Positions 1-5,950 of a DNA stretch of 8,326 nucleotides are shown here, piece after piece; within the stretch, counting starts at the first letter, position 1; every line of letters begins with the position of its first letter. Source of the DNA: Thiotrichaceae bacterium (GTDB taxonomy: Bacteria; Pseudomonadota; Gammaproteobacteria; Thiotrichales; Thiotrichaceae); NCBI GenBank assembly GCA_027024625.1, contig JALVRY010000466.1:1-8326 (forward strand). The letters run 5' to 3'. Under the pieces are notes generated by a model. The model had not been told where the DNA came from and did not search any database. It worked only from the letters and a program-made list of their open reading frames with translations. The position numbers and the translations under genes were made by a program.

Positions 1-649
1 TATCGACTTGATCTGCCACTTGATCATTTAACACGACCTTTCCCTGATCCAGCTCTATTACACGATTTACCAAGGCTGCAACTTCGTCTAGGCGATGACT
101 GGAGATAATCATCGCTGTGTCTTCTTGTTTTTTGGCTAATAAGCTAAAGAAATTATGACGTGCTTCTGGGTCAAGATTTGCCGCAGGTTCATCCATAATA
201 AGGAACTGACTGTCTCTTCCGAGCGCAATGCTAATCAATAGTTTTTGTTTTTGACCACCTGATAATTTTACAAAAGGTTGGCTACGAATCTTTCTAGCAT
301 CCAAACCTAAGGCATCGGAAACTTTGTACATTTTTTCAGGATTGCTATCACACACACTGGCTGAAAAGTTAATTAATTGCCCAACAGGCATTCTCAGCGG
401 TGGCGGGAGCTGAGGTACAAAACTCACTCGCTTTAAGACCTCCTGACGATGGTCTCTGGGCTGCATATCATCCAGCAATATTTCACCATCATGGATATAT
501 TCGCCCAATAAGCAACGAATCAAGGTGGTTTTACCTGAACCATTAGAGCCAACCAAGGCGATACGATCACCCTTGTTGATTTCTAGGTTGAGATTATCCA
601 ACACCTTGTTACGGCGGAATGTTTTGGAGACATTGTTAATTTTAATCAT
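1..649 (-). CDS. nosF: NosF, ABC transporter ATP-binding subunit (3' end missing)
   Basis: Partial gene: 216 codons are open from ATG at 649 to the window edge, with no stop. The protein is a cytoplasmic ABC ATPase. Visible motifs are Walker A GSNGSGKTT (residues 34-42), a Q-loop in FVPQLPPPL (77-85), the signature LSGGQKQK (129-136), Walker B FLIMDEP (149-155) followed by a D-loop (NLD, 158-160), and the H-loop SSHR (183-186). The Q-loop context with a run of prolines, as I remember it, is typical of NosF. NosF works with the membrane protein NosY, presumably encoded just outside the window, and NosD to supply sulfur or a related species for assembly of the NosZ CuZ centre; the exact cargo is family knowledge and partly unsettled. 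It follows nosH after 57 bases. No clear Shine-Dalgarno precedes the ATG, and a hairpin sits 19 bases upstream. The ABC assignment is certain; the NosF name rests on motif style and context. Confidence 0.9.
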   Translation of the reverse strand, partial: MIKINNVSKTFRRNKVLDNLNLEINKGDRIALVGSNGSGKTTLIRCLLGEYIHDGEILLDDMQPRDHRQEVLKRVSFVPQLPPPLRMPVGQLINFSASVCDSNPEKMYKVSDALGLDARKIRSQPFVKLSGGQKQKLLISIALGRDSQFLIMDEPAANLDPEARHNFFSLLAKKQEDTAMIISSHRLDEVAALVNRVIELDQGKVVLNDQVADQVD

Positions 650-667
650 AATATTTTTATACCCGTG

Positions 668-696
668 GTAGGAGGCAAGTCATACCTTGCCCCTAC
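668..696. repeat. REP-like palindrome between nosH and nosF
   Basis: The arms gtaggaggcaag (668-679) and cttgcccctac (686-696) pair over 11 bases with one bulged A, around a six-base loop. This leaves a compact GC-rich hairpin in a 57-base gap of otherwise AT-rich sequence. The style resembles the short dispersed palindromes found in many bacterial genomes. In the transcript it would lie just ahead of the nosF start and could affect message stability or nosF translation. There is no T-run after it on the minus strand, so it is not a convincing terminator. Confidence 0.6.
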
Positions 697-706
697 AGCT
701 ATGGAT

Positions 707-1678
707 TTATAATTTATCTCCGATGCCTTTAAATTTAAATGTCAGTGATTCCGTTGGGCAGACTTCTACACAGCGTCCACAGCGGGTGCAATCGGCTCCA
801 ATATCAACATCAAAATCAGCCGCTTTGCCTTTGATTACCGTATCAAGTACATGCGGAACTAAGCAGACTTTGCGACATTCACCTTCGTGTAAGCAGTCTT
901 TTAAGTGGTATTGCACCTTAAAAGGTGAGATTGAACCTACTAAGCCATAGGTTAAACCAATCGGGCAACCATAACGACACCATGCTCGGCGTGAATAGAA
1001 GATTTCAAACAGTAGTAATAAACCAACCCATAATAACGCCAATCCTGGCCCATAGATTAAGGCACGGCTGATTATGCCTGTGGGGGAGATGGTTTCATAT
1101 ACGGTATAACCTGTCACCACAGCAAGAATTACGAAGATAAACCAAAACCATGTGCGAGTTCTTCGATCAAAAGGATGATCTTTTGCCCAGCCTTTGGCGA
1201 CCAGTTTTTCGTGCAGCATTTCCGCCCATTCTGCCAATAGATGATAAGGGCAGACCCATGAACAAAAGGTTCGCCCACCCAGTAGCCACCACATAATAAA
1301 TATCGTCGTTGTACCGATTACCAGATTAAGCACAATGTGTTTATAAGCAAGCATGACTTGTAAGGCAGAATTCAGGTCAGCCATGTGGAAGCCAACAAAG
1401 CGTGATGCGGTTAATGCTCCTTCTAGCATACTGATGTCGAGCCAATAGGAAACAACAAACAATAGGTTAATAATAATTAAGGTTGCCCAGCGTCGTCTTC
1501 TCCATTTTTGTGGTGATTTTTTGGCTTCGGCAAGCTCTTCATGAATGGCTTCAATGCGTGCTTTATCGAACTTCTTTTCTTTGTGCATCGCCACCAGTTC
1601 AACACTGAACTTACTTTTATCGACACGTTTCGGTGGGTTACCAAATAGTTGGCTTAAAGAGTCTCTAAAATTGCTCAT
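707..1678 (-). CDS. nosH: NosH, membrane iron-sulfur protein of the NapH/MauN type
   Basis: This 323-residue membrane protein probably takes electrons from quinol and passes them with NosG to a periplasmic cytochrome that feeds NosZ. A cytoplasmic N-terminal region of about 60 residues, ending in RRRR (60-63), is followed by four hydrophobic segments at about 64-82, 112-133, 177-197 and 209-228. Two CxxxCP motifs at membrane edges, CSWVCP (139-144) and CRYGCP (234-239), are hallmarks of the NapH/NosR family. The C-terminal ferredoxin region holds a normal CTRCGRCVEVCP motif (297-308). The preceding motif has only C262, C268 and C272, with Glu265 where the second cysteine would be expected. 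The ATG overlaps the nosG stop by one base (TAATG), and AAGGAG lies 8 bases upstream, so start and translational coupling are well supported. NapH itself is the main alternative, but the nos context decides. Confidence 0.92.
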   Translation of the reverse strand: MSNFRDSLSQLFGNPPKRVDKSKFSVELVAMHKEKKFDKARIEAIHEELAEAKKSPQKWRRRRWATLIIINLLFVVSYWLDISMLEGALTASRFVGFHMADLNSALQVMLAYKHIVLNLVIGTTTIFIMWWLLGGRTFCSWVCPYHLLAEWAEMLHEKLVAKGWAKDHPFDRRTRTWFWFIFVILAVVTGYTVYETISPTGIISRALIYGPGLALLWVGLLLLFEIFYSRRAWCRYGCPIGLTYGLVGSISPFKVQYHLKDCLHEGECRKVCLVPHVLDTVIKGKAADFDVDIGADCTRCGRCVEVCPTESLTFKFKGIGDKL

Positions 1679-2529
1679 TATTTTAACTCCTTAACAGTTT
1701 TAATCATGCTAGCATCGGGTTCCCATGTGTTTTTACCAATACCCCGATCTTGATTCAGTGCGATAGTAATGGCGGGTTCACTGGTTGGGCAAACCATTTC
1801 ACAGACACCACAGCCCACACAGCCATCTAAAATCTCTGGCTTCATGGCATTGCCTTCACCTATTTTTACTAGCTTAATAGCTCTTGGCGGACATTGGCTT
1901 TCATCACCCGCTGGCGGATGCCCAGCATCACATTGGTTGGCTCGTTTTTCGATGGGGCAAAGTCGCACACAAAGATCACAAATCTCAACATCAAATTCTT
2001 GTTCTGCTAATAACACGGGATCCCAGCGGCTCACTTCTTCAAATCGCAACACGCCTTTGAAGTTTTCATTACTACGAGTTTTGCCTTTAAAACCTTTTCC
2101 TTGCATGGCTAAACAAATTTTTGGTTTGGATAGTTCTGCAACCCCCATATTGGTTTGTGCAGGGTAGTCAATCTCGTGTGTTAATGAACCTGTCGGGCAA
2201 GCGAGTACACACTGCAAGCCATCGCAAGAAAAGTCACAGGCTTGACTGCGAACATCAATATAAGGTGAGCCATTGCCAAAGCCATCGTCTAAATCAGCCA
2301 ATTTAATTGCCTCAACAGGGCAAACTTGTACGCATTGTCCGCATTTAATGCAAGATGCCAAAAATTCTTTTTCAGCCAATGCCCCTGGTGGTCGGATGCG
2401 TTGATTACCTTCACCTAAAACAGGGATATAGCCCATTAGAGCCGCACCTGTAATAACAGCAGTGTAGCCGATAGAGCTTAAGAATTGTCGTCTTGCCTTT
2501 TGCTTTCGTGTTAATCGTTGTTTGGCCAT
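1678..2529 (-). CDS. nosG: NosG, polyferredoxin of the NapG type with Tat signal
   Basis: This 283-residue iron-sulfur protein is expected on the periplasmic side of the membrane, partnering NosH in the quinol-to-cytochrome electron path for N2O reduction. The N-terminus has a twin-arginine motif, RRQFLS (13-18), before a hydrophobic stretch (about 19-38), so it is probably exported folded by Tat and may stay anchored. Four cysteine clusters follow: C60/C63/C66/C70, C98/C102/C107/C111, C184/C187/C191 with a later cysteine such as C200 or C213, and C237/C240/C243/C247. These match the four [4Fe-4S] sites expected of NapG-type proteins. The start is ATG at 2529; no strong Shine-Dalgarno is visible (only a weak GTGAGC). 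A 96-base gap separates it from nosD, and it overlaps nosH by one base. NapG/MauM is the closest alternative family; the nos neighbours make NosG the likely identity. Confidence 0.92.
   Translation of the reverse strand: MAKQRLTRKQKARRQFLSSIGYTAVITGAALMGYIPVLGEGNQRIRPPGALAEKEFLASCIKCGQCVQVCPVEAIKLADLDDGFGNGSPYIDVRSQACDFSCDGLQCVLACPTGSLTHEIDYPAQTNMGVAELSKPKICLAMQGKGFKGKTRSNENFKGVLRFEEVSRWDPVLLAEQEFDVEICDLCVRLCPIEKRANQCDAGHPPAGDESQCPPRAIKLVKIGEGNAMKPEILDGCVGCGVCEMVCPTSEPAITIALNQDRGIGKNTWEPDASMIKTVKELK
1687..1692 (-). promoter_or_regulatory. Shine-Dalgarno of nosH inside the end of nosG
   Basis: AAGGAG on the minus strand lies 8 bases before the nosH ATG and within the last codons of nosG. It is the best ribosome binding site among nosB, nosD, nosG, nosH and nosF. 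Together with the one-base stop/start overlap it supports coupled translation of NosG and NosH. Confidence 0.75.
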
Positions 2530-2601
2530 AATTACTAGCTCACATTAAATTTTAACCACAGATAAAAGAAAAGTTTTTTGTAAATACCACCTATCACATA
2601 G

Positions 2602-2619
2602 TTATGCTGAGTCGTTACA
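2602..2619. repeat. Second copy of an 18-base repeat end, after nosD
   Basis: The 18 bases ttatgctgagtcgttaca match 4150-4167 at 17 of 18 positions, with c in place of a at 2613. The better-preserved copy is the right end of the miniature element between nosB and nosD. Both copies have the same orientation and sit 6 to 10 bases past the stop codon of the preceding gene. A much weaker partner end may be attactagctcac at 2531-2543 next to the nosG start, which would make an 87-base degenerate element, but I see no flanking direct repeat. The remainder of the 96-base gap is AT-rich and otherwise unremarkable. Confidence 0.55.
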
Positions 2620-2625
2620 GGTCTC

Positions 2626-4023
2626 CTATCTAGCCTGAGCGTCTAACAGCATTTGATAGGCTGATTTCTTTTGAGGTTTTCCATTTGTTTTATCTTCGGT
2701 TTTGTTTGTTTTAATTACTTTTTTCACTTTTGCAAATTTATCCATTAGGGGTTGTTTATCCCTAACAAGTAAATTGGGTTTAGAGAATGGGGCTAGGCGT
2801 TCTAGGAAGTCTAGGGTTTCTAAAATAGGTGAACCTTTAAAAAACTGAGCACTAGGAACGTCTCGCCATAGCTTGTCGGCGTAAGCATAAAGCTCGTAAG
2901 GGGTATCACCTACACCGCTATTATCACGGTCAAAGCCTTGGTAATCACTCCAGTAGTTACCTTCCCATACATTGCGGTTAGCTGTTTTTCCGCCAGATAC
3001 AACAATCTGCGTTAGATTGCCTGCAAATTGGTTATGTTTAAAAATATTGCTGTGCCAATCGTTAAGAAAGCGAATGCCTATGCCATTGTAGGCGATTAGG
3101 TTATCGTTAAATCTATTAGTGGTTTCAGGCTGAAAAGGTGATACGTCGATGTACAAGCCACTGGCACAGTAGAGAACTTGGTTGCCTTCGATAGTTAAAT
3201 CGGAGGTCTCTTTAAAGCCAATACCCACACCTGTAGGACCTGAGGCATGGGCAATAACATTATTGCGGATAACAATGCCGTCGCTATACATCAAAAATAT
3301 GCCGACAGTATTGTTGTAGTATTTATTATTTTCTACCACATTGTAGCGAGAATACATAAAGTGTAGGGAGTAGCGACTATCTGAGCCGGCATTGCCCTTG
3401 ATAATATTGTCGGCGGAATACCAGACCACCATGTCACGCACATTTTTGGTAGTGTTATCTATGATTTTATTATTAAAGCTATACCAAAGACGCACAGAAT
3501 CGCCTTTTTGACCTAAGCTAAATTTATCCTTTGATGAGATTGTATTACGTTTGACGATATTGTTTTTAGATTGCTGAAGATCTACGCCAAACAAGCAGTC
3601 ATCTATTAGATTATCTTTGATGATATTGTAATTGCCACGCACTTGCACACCAGAGTCAATATCATTGGCTGACTCACCCGAGTTGGTTAGGTGCAAGTTT
3701 TGTAGCGTTGCTCCATCCGTATCCAATAAGACTACCGAGCCTTTACCACCAGCATTGATGGTTACTCCGTTTTTGCCATCAATAATCAAGGGTTTATCAA
3801 TAACAACTGGGCCTGCATAGATTCCTGCGGGTGGTACTAAGGTTGAACCTTCTTTTGCCTCATCAACAAGTTTTTGGAAAGATGGGTATTTGGTATCCTC
3901 TATAGCAAGAGCGGAATTTGAATAAGAAAAGTACAATGAAAGAAAAACAAGTCCAGCAAGAGTAAAAGGCAAATAACCCTTGCTGGAAAATTGGAGAAGA
4001 ATGTAATACCTTGTTTTGCTCAT
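2626..4023 (-). CDS. nosD: NosD, periplasmic beta-helix protein for NosZ copper-site assembly
   Basis: This 465-residue exported protein is required, with NosF and NosY, for maturation of the CuZ centre of NosZ. A signal peptide spans about residues 15-40 (hydrophobic core TLAGLVFLSL, likely cleavage after ALA at 40). From about 65 to 345 there are right-handed beta-helix repeats, visible as recurring short turns rich in N/G followed by I or V (for example NNIVKRNTI, YNVVENN, SNIFKHNQF). The conserved NosD end begins at NVWEGNYWSDY (351-361) and continues with DRDNSGVGDTPY (365-376). After about 430 the tail is rich in lysine (KVKKVIKTNKTEDKTNGKPQ) and poor in structure; it looks like an added extension rather than part of the fold. 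The ATG at 4023 suits the signal peptide but has no clear Shine-Dalgarno. It lies 154 bases after nosB, a gap that contains a miniature element. Confidence 0.95.
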   Translation of the reverse strand: MSKTRYYILLQFSSKGYLPFTLAGLVFLSLYFSYSNSALAIEDTKYPSFQKLVDEAKEGSTLVPPAGIYAGPVVIDKPLIIDGKNGVTINAGGKGSVVLLDTDGATLQNLHLTNSGESANDIDSGVQVRGNYNIIKDNLIDDCLFGVDLQQSKNNIVKRNTISSKDKFSLGQKGDSVRLWYSFNNKIIDNTTKNVRDMVVWYSADNIIKGNAGSDSRYSLHFMYSRYNVVENNKYYNNTVGIFLMYSDGIVIRNNVIAHASGPTGVGIGFKETSDLTIEGNQVLYCASGLYIDVSPFQPETTNRFNDNLIAYNGIGIRFLNDWHSNIFKHNQFAGNLTQIVVSGGKTANRNVWEGNYWSDYQGFDRDNSGVGDTPYELYAYADKLWRDVPSAQFFKGSPILETLDFLERLAPFSKPNLLVRDKQPLMDKFAKVKKVIKTNKTEDKTNGKPQKKSAYQMLLDAQAR

Positions 4024-4094
4024 ATTTTATTTAGCCAATTGATATGGTTTTCACACGTTACAGGAATATTAAATACGCGATATTGAGCTATGGC

Positions 4095-4174
4095 AAAATT
4101 AGCTAACTACTCAGCGTATTTTACATGGAAGATGGCAAGTGATCGCTTATTATGCTGAGTAGTTACAAAATTAG
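4095..4174. mobile_element. 64-base miniature inverted-repeat element with 8-base target duplication
   Basis: The element itself is 4103-4166. Its ends are ctaactactcagc (4103-4115) and, read on the other strand, gtaactactcagc (4166-4154), identical at 12 of 13 positions. They are flanked on both sides by the same eight bases, aaaattag (4095-4102 and 4167-4174), as expected of a target-site duplication. Ends beginning GTAA with an 8-base duplication fit what is known of IS66-family elements, so this may be a non-autonomous IS66-type MITE; that family link is inference. It is too short to encode anything. It starts three bases past the nosB stop and would form a hairpin in the transcript between nosB and nosD. 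Confidence 0.65.
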
Positions 4175-4177
4175 TCG

Positions 4178-5368
4178 TTATTCTTTCTCCTGCTTATATC
4201 TCATTAACGCAGCAAAACCTAGCATAACCGACATTACTAACATCATAAAGAACCCTATTGCAGGGTAAGAATGTGTGGTGAATTGAGCTACCTTTCCCTG
4301 CCCAAATACGGTAGGCATAAAGGGCTTTACTGAGAAGGCTCCCATGTCATTAAGCGTGTGACCATACCAGTAGAGCCAGCCAGAATATTCAATAACAAAG
4401 AATACAGGTAATGCCATTGGCACGATAATTAGCAACCAATTCAATAATTTGATTCTTTTCCATACGCCAAATAGGAGTAGCAACATAGCTGCTAAAATTC
4501 CAAAAAAGACGACATGAGAAACAGCCGACATGGTTTTTACCATTGGTACAATCTCTGTCTGAACATTGAAATAGCGACCCAAATTTTTCTGATAGTGCCA
4601 AGCCATCATTTGAGCGGCAGAGCCATTCCATGTCATTCTGTCTTCTTTAGGCTGCTTTGCCTGATCAATATTAAAAATACTTTTTAGCAAGGCGATGTTA
4701 TTTTGTTTATCTGATTTTTCCTTAGGAGCAACCGCTGGTTTCGGGGCTTCTTCGACATCGGCTTCATCAAAGGCTTTTCCCGCTAAGGAGGCACGTAACT
4801 TTGCTAGACTTATCGCTCCTGAGTTTCCCACATCAGCAACAGCACCCGAAACATTGCTATCCTGATCCATTGATGTTACTAGGGCATGAATATAACCTGC
4901 ATTATGGTAATTTAAGCCATCTTTTCCGTACCATGTCATGCTCATCCATACCGCGAGTGAGCCAAAGCCAATTGACATAATGATTAAGCGAATTTTGTGA
5001 CGGGTACACATGAAAGTTAGCAGCATAACAGCTAACAAACCAACTAAAAATGGAGAGAAAGCACGTTCGATTACACCACCAGCCGCGATAGGATACATAC
5101 CTACATAGTGATTAATAGTATCCATTTCATGCACACAATCTAAAGCTTCCGCTTCTGCTAACTCAGCTTTATCAATTTTTTTACAACCATTGAAAACGCC
5201 GTTCATGTGGAAATCAATTCGCACACCATCAGGAAAAGCCTCTTCGGGGTAGTTAGGTGCAGTCAGTGCAACCCACCAAACAGGTGAATAGTAGATAACG
5301 ATCAGAAGTATAGTCGATACTAAAATTAGTAGACTGGAAATAAGTGTTCGATTGTTATTTGTAGCCAT
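4178..5368 (-). CDS. nosB: NosB-like polytopic membrane protein of clade II nos clusters
   Basis: This 396-residue integral membrane protein has six likely transmembrane segments at about 8-27, 104-120, 127-143, 282-301, 308-326 and 368-388. Recognisable stretches are YSPVWWVALTAPNYPEEAFP (27-46), INHYVGMYPI (85-94) and YWYGHTLND (333-341), with histidines, aromatics and a few methionines near membrane edges. Position between the NosZ/cytochrome genes and nosD, plus these motifs, fits NosB, a membrane protein restricted to clade II clusters whose function is not established; a role in NosZ maturation or in electron transfer has to be left open. A long soluble loop (about 145-280) carries a low-complexity charged part, EEAPKPAVAPKEKSD (206-220), which looks like a flexible linker. 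Cysteines C62, C79 and C121 form no known metal motif. The ATG at 5368 has only a weak upstream GGA. I am fairly sure of the family, less of the name. Confidence 0.75.
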   Translation of the reverse strand: MATNNNRTLISSLLILVSTILLIVIYYSPVWWVALTAPNYPEEAFPDGVRIDFHMNGVFNGCKKIDKAELAEAEALDCVHEMDTINHYVGMYPIAAGGVIERAFSPFLVGLLAVMLLTFMCTRHKIRLIIMSIGFGSLAVWMSMTWYGKDGLNYHNAGYIHALVTSMDQDSNVSGAVADVGNSGAISLAKLRASLAGKAFDEADVEEAPKPAVAPKEKSDKQNNIALLKSIFNIDQAKQPKEDRMTWNGSAAQMMAWHYQKNLGRYFNVQTEIVPMVKTMSAVSHVVFFGILAAMLLLLFGVWKRIKLLNWLLIIVPMALPVFFVIEYSGWLYWYGHTLNDMGAFSVKPFMPTVFGQGKVAQFTTHSYPAIGFFMMLVMSVMLGFAALMRYKQEKE

Positions 5369-5394
5369 AAAAAATATCCGAATATAGTAACGTT

Positions 5395-5408
5395 CTGATA
5401 AATATCAG
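5395..5408. promoter_or_regulatory. Possible FNR/DNR-type site upstream of nosB
   Basis: CTGATAAATATCAG is a perfect palindrome that keeps TGAT-N4-ATCA from the FNR consensus TTGAT-N4-ATCAA, losing only the outermost T and A. Its centre is 33 bases before the nosB ATG. A class II activator position (centre at -41.5) would put the transcription start inside nosB, so activation is doubtful. A TATATT at 5381-5386 (minus strand) would place the site between -35 and -10, which suggests repression if it is used at all. It could also be chance in AT-rich DNA. Confidence 0.3.
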
Positions 5409-5467
5409 GAAAAGACACCGTCCAAGTTTGGGAGGCTTGCCGAAAATAGAACAAGCTTCAGAACTTC

Positions 5468-5635
5468 CTTAAGGAAACTCTGATTAAGTCGGATGAAATT
5501 TCTTGGTTGATAAAATTATTCAGTTTTTGTTTAAAAAGTGAACGAATAGCAGGCTATTGGTGAGGTTTTTAAACAAAAAATGGAGAATTTTAGCTCCAAG
5601 AAAATCATTCGTGACTTGATCAGAGGTTCCTTAAG
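5468..5635. repeat. Long imperfect palindrome 1 (about 168 bases)
   Basis: The outer arms 5468-5482 and 5621-5635 pair with one mismatch. The next arms, attaagtc (5483-5490) and gacttgat (5613-5620), pair at 7 of 8. Arms around cttgg/ccaag (5502-5506, 5596-5600) follow with small bulges, and a perfect 14-base inner stem joins 5524-5537 to 5566-5579. The apex holds a further six-base stem, aatagc/gctatt. TTAA stands at both outer ends (5469-5472, 5631-5634). It looks like a palindromic miniature element, or a very long RNA hairpin between the cytochrome and nosB. Confidence 0.7.
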
Positions 5636-5794
5636 TAGGAGGGCATAATTAATTTAACAAAATTTGCGAAGGCTATTTTTTGCTAGTCAAGTCATTGTCG
5701 AAGAAGCATAACCGAGCTACACGACTGAGAGAGTGGCTTGAATAGCGGAAAATAGACCAGCAAATTGTTAAATTAATTATGCTCTCCCACTTAA
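5631..5794. repeat. Long imperfect palindrome 2 (about 164 bases)
   Basis: The outer 30-base arms, 5631-5660 and 5765-5794, match at 28 positions, including a perfect 18-base stretch (5643-5660 with 5765-5782). Inner arms continue with tttgc/gcaaa, ctatttt/aaaatag (5673-5679, 5749-5755) and gcta.tcaag.ca (5682-5694 with 5734-5746). TTAA marks both ends (5631-5634, 5791-5794); the left one is shared with palindrome 1. No coding capacity. It is better preserved at its ends than in the middle, as expected for inverted terminal repeats of a small transposable element. Confidence 0.75.
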
Positions 5795-5856
5795 ATATAC
5801 TTTTGCAACTACTAATACTCATTAAAGTAAACTAGAAGCTAATCTTATGCAGAATA

Positions 5857-5886
5857 AGTTGGGTTGTCTTGTATAACAACCCAACT
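5857..5886 (-). terminator. Hairpin after the cytochrome gene, possible weak terminator
   Basis: Perfect 11-base arms, agttgggttgt (5857-5867) and acaacccaact (5876-5886), enclose an eight-base loop. On the minus strand it begins 65 bases past the cytochrome stop. What follows is TATTCTGC, not a T-run, so Rho-independent termination would be weak; RNA processing or 3'-end protection is as likely. Confidence 0.4.
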
Positions 5887-5895
5887 AGCCTCTAC

Positions 5896-5943
5896 CTGAA
5901 TCCGTAATTTCACTACGGTACGGTGGTGAGGTCGCAGATTCAG
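5896..5943. repeat. Irregular stem-loop just past the cytochrome stop
   Basis: The seven-base arms ctgaatc (5896-5902) and gattcag (5937-5943) enclose a GC-richer core with its own small pairing, ccgta/tacgg (5902-5906, 5914-5918). It starts eight bases past the stop codon on the minus strand. Pairing is modest and the role is unknown. Confidence 0.3.
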
Positions 5944-5950
5944 TTATTAA

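Larger units (their letters stand above)
5369..5950. other. Gene-free 582-base region filled with palindromes
   Basis: No credible open reading frame lies in this gap between the cytochrome stop and the nosB start. In transcription order it contains an irregular hairpin (5896-5943), a perfect 11-base-stem hairpin (5857-5886), an AT-rich stretch with nothing recognisable (5795-5856), two long adjacent imperfect palindromes (5631-5794 and 5468-5635), and a short symmetric site resembling an FNR box (5395-5408). The stretch 5409-5467 shows only a faint similarity (around gaaaatag) to the second palindrome. The length is unusual for a gap inside a nos operon. Confidence 0.7.

Noticed and set aside
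1769..2306. Plus-strand reading frames over nosG
   Set aside because: They are antisense shadows of the ferredoxin gene; cysteine and glycine codons produce the open frames and no start signal is visible.
4040..4060. TTGAT half-site upstream of nosD
   Set aside because: Only one half of an FNR-type site is present; the other half does not match.
5409..5950. Possible small gene or CRISPR array in the long gap
   Set aside because: The repeats are inverted, not direct, and no regularly spaced units or open frame with a ribosome binding site was found.
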